From Rhizoctonia solani (lineage: Eukaryota; Basidiomycota; Agaricomycetes; Cantharellales; Ceratobasidiaceae), in contig NC_057384.1 of assembly GCF_016906535.1 (NCBI RefSeq), positions 1,364,001 through 1,428,000 of the forward strand: a stretch of DNA of 64,000 nt. The letters run 5' to 3'. A program made the position numbers and the translations under genes. Every line of letters starts with the position of its first letter. Within the stretch, counting starts at the first letter, position 1. Shown here piece by piece: positions 58,189 to 64,000 of the stretch. The notes below the pieces were generated by a model. That model made no database searches, was not told the origin of the DNA, and saw only the letters and a list, made by a program, of their open reading frames with translations.

Positions 58189-59698
58189 TTTGACTCCCTC
58201 TCAAATCCAATTGGGGTGGTCTGCCCCTTCTTCTCGAACACATACTCCTGCCCCTGCAGCTGTGCCGCCACATGTATATTCCCCCATGTCTTTTGAACAT
58301 ATGTCTGATTGTGAATTATTAAATATGGTCGCCCAAAATATGATTGTTCTAAAAAAAGAGTTCTTGCAATTACAAGGCGCTTATGAAGCGCAACATGATC
58401 AAATAGCGTTACTAAGGGCTGAACTCAAAGAACATCAAGACCAATCACGTAATCAACATATCTTCTACTCAACCCAAATCCAAGGAGCCGCTACTTCTAT
58501 TCAGGCTGTGCAAGATCAGCTTATCCATCTATCTCCCTCTCAATCTACAGGCCCTCCTCCCCCACCTCCACCTGCTGGCACTAGTACAGCCACAAACATC
58601 CCTCCTGTCCCCGCAACATCTTCCTCCAATCTAAAATTTGCTAAACCAAACAAATTTGGTGGCAAGAAGGAAGACGCCCTAAATTTCATTATTGCCTGTC
58701 AGGCTTATATAAGAGCAAAAGGGGCCAACCAATCCCACGAAGAAAAAATTTTATGGGTTACATCATACTTTGAGGGAGCGGCTGAAGACTGGGTTTGCCC
58801 ATATAAAGAAAGGAAGGTATTTAGGGGTGAAACGGTCCCCTTATTAGAAGATATCAATGTATTTTGGGCCGAATTCACCAAACATTATGTGGACACCAAT
58901 TGTGATGAAAAATATCGCCAAAAATGGAACAATTTGCAACAGAAGGCTTCAGTGCAGGAATACACTTGAGAATTCCAACAATACTCTGTATCCTTGGGCT
59001 ATAGCAATGAAACCTTGCATGACAAATACTACGATGGCCTCAAAAATGACATCAAGGACATCATGCTCTCCACCATGTTCCAATGGCGTCGCGCCACAGC
59101 TCAACAAGTTTATGATAAGGCAGAGGAGATTGCAAATCATATCGAATCCACTCGCCTGTCCAATCCGTCGGTCTCCACTATTCGCGCCCCTTCCTCTGCT
59201 ACCCCCACTCCCACTTCCAACCCCACTCCCATTTGTACTCGTCTTAATGTTGGGGACAATGTTTACATGATTGATCCCACCACTTGTCGCGCCAAGAAAG
59301 GCGCTATCACTTCCATTGTTTGAACAACCTCCGGCAACATGCCAAATGTTAGATGGAATGGGGAAACAAAGGATACTATGATTCCCTTCCCATCTTTAAA
59401 AAAGGATGAGTGCCCTGCTGCTGCTGCCCCAGTAAAGCCTATTATTGCCCCCGTCCCTGTTTTAGCTTCAAATTCTAAGGGCCCAGGCCCCATGGACCTT
59501 GATGGAAGGGGCTTTACAAATCTCACCTGTCATGTATGCGGCGGTAAAGGCCACTTTGCACGCAATTGTCCTTCAAAACCCATGTCTGGACATGTGGCTA
59601 ACGTCGAATGGTCTTGGGAAAGGCCTAAAGAAGAAAACCAAATTGAAGTTGTCTCTGATGAGGAGGAGTTGGGAAAAGGAAAAGCCAAGGCCAACTAA
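58139..59698 (+). pseudogene. gag: Element 3 gag with two in-frame TGA stops
   Basis: One frame runs from Met 58,139 (or 58,178) to TAA at 59,696, broken by TGA at 58,967 and 59,321. It contains a coiled-coil, a Pro-rich linker, a capsid domain (FGGKKEDALNFIIACQAYI, YFEGAAEDW, SVQEYT before the first TGA) and a CCHC knuckle (CHVCGGKGHFARNC, near 59,528). Both TGAs sit where Arg (CGA) is plausible. GGGAAAA precedes the end of the frame. Confidence 0.82.
59671..59677 (+). promoter_or_regulatory. -1 ribosomal frameshift heptamer GGGAAAA
   Basis: Gag codons TTG GGA AAA place it in X XXY YYZ phase. The -1 frame is open from ~59,662 into pol, and the gag stop follows 19 nt later. Confidence 0.7.
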
Positions 59699-62600
59699 GG
59701 AGTAAGGCACTTGGCTGTATGCTTGCGGATTTGCACCATGTAAACAATAATCTTGAAATATTCTCATTATGTAATTCCTCTCAAATATATGCATTGTTTA
59801 CTGCAAATCCGTGCAAATCTCCTAAAACTCAAAAATCAAGCTTCTTGGCTAAACCTTTTCAGGGGAAAGCCATGATTGACTCAGGAGCAACTTCTTGCTT
59901 CATCCACCCCCGCTTAGTAGAAACATATCGACTTCACGCTTATCAACATCAAATTCCAAAAAAACTACGTGTCATAGATGGCCGAGAAATTGACTCTGGC
60001 CAAATTACCCATTTCACTTGCTTCAAGTGTACCATTGGCAGTCATACTGAAGAATTAGAATGCCACATTTCAAACATTGGCAATCATCAACTAGTTCTAG
60101 GAATGTCATGGCTGAAAAAGCACAATCCCCAGATTTCATGGGAAAAGCACACCCTTGTTTTTAACTCATTATACTGTTCCAATAATTGTTTATTGGTACC
60201 TGCTGTCTTGGAACTTAAGGCAACAGAAGAAATCCCTATTCCCTATCAGGAATTTTCCAAGGTCTTTTCTGAGGAAGAATCATCCAAATTGCTGCCTCAT
60301 TGCCCTTATGATATTGCTATTGAATTACTTCCTGACGCAAAACCCCGACATGGCCCCATATATAGTTTAGGCCCAAGGGAAGATGCAGAACTTAAGGAAA
60401 CCATTGAGAAACAACTCAAGGCTGGCCTGATTTGCCCATCTAAATCCCCAATGGCTTCTCCAATTCTATTTGTCAAAAAAAAGAATGGGAAACTACGCAT
60501 GTGTGTGGACTATTGACGCCTGAACAGCATGACCAAAAAGAATGTATATCCCTTACCTTTGCCACAGAACCTTATTGAGAAGCTACAAGGTGCCAAGATC
60601 TTTAGTAAATTTGATCTCAAGGCAGGATATAATTTAGTCCGGATAAAAGAAGGTGACAAATGGAAAACAGCCTTCAAAACAAAATACGGACTATTTGAGT
60701 ACTTGGTTATGCCCTTTGGGTTAACAAATGCGCCGGCGGCTTTTCAAGATATGATGAATGAGATATTCAGGGACCTTCTAGATGTTTATGTCATCATATA
60801 CCTGGATGATATCCTAGTCTTCTCCATGAACAAAAAAGATCATGAAACTCATGTGCAAGAAGTATTAAAAAGACTACAGGATAACAATCTCTTCTGCAAT
60901 ATCAAAAAATGCCATTTCCATGTCAAGAAAATCAATTATCTAGGGTTTATCATATCAGAATTTGGCGTAGAGGTTGATCAAACTAAAGTCACTGATGCAA
61001 TGAACTGGTTGACTCCAAAGAATGTCAAAAATATCCAAGAATTTCTGGGATTTGTAAATTTCTATAGACAATTCATTCCTAATTTTGGCAACCTGGCACG
61101 ACCTCTATATAATTTGCTCAAAAAGGATAATACCTGGAAATGGGGACCGCCAGAACAAGGATCTTTTGATAACCTGAAAAAATGTCTCACTTCAGCACCT
61201 TTGCTTCTACAACCGGATACCACAAGGCAATTCTATGTGGAATGCAACGCTTCAGACTATGCAACAGGAGCCATATTATCCCAACGCAATTCTGAGGGAA
61301 AGTTGGCCCCTGTGGCATACCTGTCAAAATCCTTGTCCCCAGCCAAAAAGAACTACAATATTTTTGACAAGGAATTATTAGCAGTCATTAGGGCATTTAA
61401 GGAATGGCGCCATTTGCTAGAAGGATCCAAATTACCAGTCCAAGTTCTAACAGATCATAAGAACTTAGAATATTTTTCCACGTCCCAATCCCTGAATAAA
61501 CGCCAGATTAGATGGGCCAACTTCCTAGTTGATTATAACTTCCAAATCATTTATAGGCCTGGAGCACAGAATAAAAAGGCAGACATCCTCTCACAACGCT
61601 ATGATTTGGTACCCCTTGAAGGGGGGGTAGAGAACCAGGTTCTCCTGAAACCGGAACTTTTTGTTTCAGCTATTACCCCAGATCAGGAAATCAATGACCT
61701 AATCGGCAAGGCAATTTATGAGGATGCCTGTCTGAAAGAAATCCTACACAAACTTCAGGACAAGGAAAAGGTCACAAATTGGGAACTAAAAGAAGGGTTA
61801 CTATGGCACCAAGGGAAAATCTTTGTACCTAAGGATAATACTATTAGAAACCTTATCTTGGAATCTAGGCACGACGCATTAGCTGCAGGACATCCGGGAC
61901 AAGCCAGAACTTTAGAACTTGTCTCAAGGAATTATTATTGGCCATCCATGAAAAAGTTTGTCAACTCCTATGTCAGCCACTGTGAAACTTGTATTTGATC
62001 AAAACCAACCAATCAATTACCTGTAGGCCTGTTAAAACCATTGCAAATTCCTGAACGGCCCTGGGAAGACATTGCTTATGATATGATTGTGGGACTACCG
62101 GTTTCAGAAGGTTTCAATGCTATCCTGACGGTGATTGATCGATTCTCAAAAATGGTCCACTTCATTCCCACCCAATCCACGTTGTCAGCCATTGACATTG
62201 CCAACCTATTTATCACATACGTATGGAAGCTACACGGCCTCCCCAAAAGCACAGTCTCAGATAGAGGTCCCACATTTAACGCCAAATTCATTTGTCATCT
62301 CTATAAAAGGCTGGACATTAAGCCAACATATTCCACGGCGTATCATCCTCAGACAGATGGACAGACTGAGCGCATACAAAGAGAAGCCAAGATCTTTATA
62401 CGTATGTTTGGGAATCATTGCCAATCAGATTGGGTAGCATTACTACCATTGGCTGAATTTGCTCTAAACAATTTGAAGCAAACTTCCACAGACAAATCCC
62501 CCTTCCAAATTTGTTATGGCTATAATCCAAGATTTTTGGTTGGTCAAAAATCAGAAGAGGTAGTTCCAAACGCAGACCAACATGCAGAATTTTTGGAAAA

Positions 62601-63138
62601 AGGATACAATGAAGTCAAAGCAGCTCTATCCTTATCCCAAGAAAGAATGAAGTACTTTTATGATCAAAGACATAAGGACAAAGATGAAATTCAAGTAGGA
62701 GACAAGGCCTGGCTGAGTCATCAAAATAAATCCACAGATAGACCCTCAATGAAACTCAGCCATAAAAAATTAGGACCCTACTTAGTAATTGAAAGAATAG
62801 GATCACACGCATACAAACTTCAATTACCCCACACTATGCGCATACATCCTGTGTTCCATATCAATCTTCTTACTAAATTTCATCCTGACCCTCACGGACG
62901 CAACCCTCCCCAACCTGCACCCATTGTCACAGAAGAAGGAGAGGAGGAATATGAGGTTGAAAAAATCTTGGATAGTAAATGGAAGGGATGCGGTAAATCA
63001 AGGAAACTCTGGTATCTGATTAAGTGGAAAGGATATGACAAAGGAAGCAATTCCTGGGAACCAATTGATAATGTGGCCAATGCCAAGGAGGCAAAAGAAG
63101 AGTTCCATAAGGAGTACCCTGATGCAGTTGGAGCTTGA
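59678..63138 (+). pseudogene. pol: Element 3 pol (PR-RT-RNase H-integrase-chromodomain), two TGA stops
   Basis: The -1 frame relative to gag; the first Met is at 59,719. Protease MIDSGATSCF lies near 59,875. RT has FGLTNAPAAF and intact YLDD, but VDY is followed by TGA at 60,514 where an Arg is usual. RNase H reads ECNAS in place of the usual xDAS: codon AAC at 61,246, explained by GAC to AAC at a CpG, which removes a metal-binding Asp. The integrase zinc region ends CETCI then TGA at 61,996. The catalytic core (VIDRFSKMVHF, VSDRGPTFNAKF, HPQTDGQTERI) and chromodomain (EEYEVEKILD, LIKWKGYDKGSNSWEP) are intact. It ends TGA at 63,136. Confidence 0.88.
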
Positions 63139-63149
63139 AGAAGGGGTAA

Positions 63150-63591
63150 TGTCATGACCTCCATTGGCATGACATGATTTTATACTATTTTCTACCTTTT
63201 TTCCGAGATAGTTTCCTTTTTTGGTATATATGACTCATCAAGATCACGTGACATATTTGATATATGATGTGAAATTGTAATTGACTCACTATTTAGTACT
63301 GTTGTTTTTGATGTGGCTCTCCTCATGTATATAAGCCAGGTCAAGTTGCCGCTAAAACAGCAAGACTTGACCTCTTTGTCAATTCACCTGAGTTCTTACC
63401 TACCCATTGCCCTGCTCCCTTGTTGAGCCTAGTGCACTTTACTTAAGCATCACTCACCAGGCCTTTGTTGCCCTCTACCCTACATCATACCCCCTGGGCC
63501 TTTGTTGCCCCTCTTGTTCTCATAGTCCATTGGTGATAGGGCCACGGACTTTAAGCCTACTTGTATCATAGGTCCAAGCTTAGTTGTGACA
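63150..63591 (+). repeat. Element 3 3' LTR
   Basis: 442 bp, identical to the 5' LTR but for one G/A difference at a CpG. Preceded by the purine-rich GAAGAAGGGGTAA. Confidence 0.94.
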
Positions 63592-64000
63592 CCTTAGGCC
63601 TGAGAGGTGTGATGAGTCTGAAGAGTGGGGTAAGCAATATACTACTGATGTCTCCAGCTACTTAGCTGGACTTCTGAAACCTGTCTGTGATGAGAGACAA
63701 GGTAAAATCAACTTGGGGACTCCAAGCAATTTTCCTGCTGTATATATATGTCAAGGGGAGCTATCTACATGGTCTGTGCTTGTGAGAAAAGAAGAGTCTG
63801 TATGAAATAAGAAGTGTGCTGCAGGCTGTGCAGAAGCATGGATTTCTCCTAAGCGCCCTTGGCATGGCATCTCAGTGTGGCATCTTGGCATGGTAAGCAC
63901 CAAGATCATGTGATCAAAAAACAAAAGGTAATGAGATTGTAAAAAATACTAGAAATATAAGAAAAATTGTCCAAATCCAATGGTATAGTTAAAAGGGTGT

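Larger units (their letters stand above)
56870..63591 (+). mobile_element. Element 3: young Ty3/gypsy chromovirus, TSD CCTTA
   Basis: 442-bp LTRs that differ at one base (57,296 region: GGTCCGAGCT against GGTCCAAGCT), a self-priming PBS, gag, -1-frame pol with chromodomain, and CCTTA at 56,865-56,869 and 63,592-63,596. Despite its youth the coding region has four in-frame TGA stops and an RNase H active-site change. It inserted into an LTR-A copy. Confidence 0.95.
56707..64000 (-). mobile_element. LTR family A, split by Element 3, runs off the window end
   Basis: The left part 56,707-56,869 starts TGTTGTACACC. The right part resumes after Element 3 at 63,597 and reaches GGGTGT at 64,000, just short of the expected terminal AACA. 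Whether it is solo or attached to an element cannot be seen. Confidence 0.82.

Noticed and set aside
57673..63138. TGA as a sense codon in Element 3
   Set aside because: Host genes here use TGA as a normal stop (for example OYE-A and family member 4), and the four TGAs are simpler as CGA to TGA changes.

Overview
The window looks like nuclear DNA of a filamentous basidiomycete. Genes are split by many 45-65 nt GT-AG introns, paralogues sit in small tandem clusters, and there are F-box proteins, a tyrosine-kinase-like (TKL) protein kinase and several Ty3/gypsy chromoviruses. The kinase signature (GGFGDVFYG, HGDIKG, then DFG) resembles the large kinase families of Rhizoctonia/Ceratobasidiaceae. 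That placement is an inference, not a database result. I see no rRNA, tRNA or CRISPR.

Layout of the host half (1-33,380). Positions 1-3.75 kb have no convincing gene but hold a very diverged ~0.7 kb duplication. A broken F-box gene (~3.79-5.30 kb) faces an intact F-box paralogue (5,676-7,370, minus). Three YqjM-like Old Yellow Enzyme genes follow in tandem (8.8-16 kb, 7 exons each); two share a 278-bp identical tract that looks like gene conversion. At 17.3-20.4 kb (minus) a 6-exon gene encodes a ~934-aa, partly disordered protein with a possible nucleotidyltransferase-fold core. At 21.3-27.8 kb four tandem paralogues of an unrecognised ~215-aa family differ by clean intron losses. At 30.6-33.0 kb (minus) 15 short exons, all of length divisible by three, encode a ~537-aa tandem kinase-pseudokinase. 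220-bp MITE-like elements with 3-bp target duplications are scattered through this half.

The other half (33,380-64,000) is a nest of Ty3/gypsy elements whose insertion order can be read from 5-bp target duplications. Element 1 (34,077-40,463) sits inside an antisense solo LTR of the Element 3 family. Element 2 (41,754-55,365, 13.6 kb) carries a spliced non-retroviral ORF between pol and the 3' LTR. Element 3 (56,870-63,591, LTRs differing at one base) sits inside an LTR-A copy. Four LTR-A copies and a diverged Element 1-type solo LTR fill the gaps.

Elements 1 and 3 share a life-cycle layout: a primer-binding site complementary to the predicted 5' end of their own transcript (self-priming), a GGGAAAA slippery heptamer at the gag-pol overlap, and a C-terminal chromodomain. 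Their inactivating changes (four TGA stops, RT YLDD to YLND, RNase H Asp to Asn) and all LTR-pair differences I found in Elements 1 and 3 fit C-to-T transitions at CpG, which points to cytosine-methylation-driven decay. Inverted repeats of the type GGCGCTTA...TAAGCGCC recur in otherwise different LTR families.
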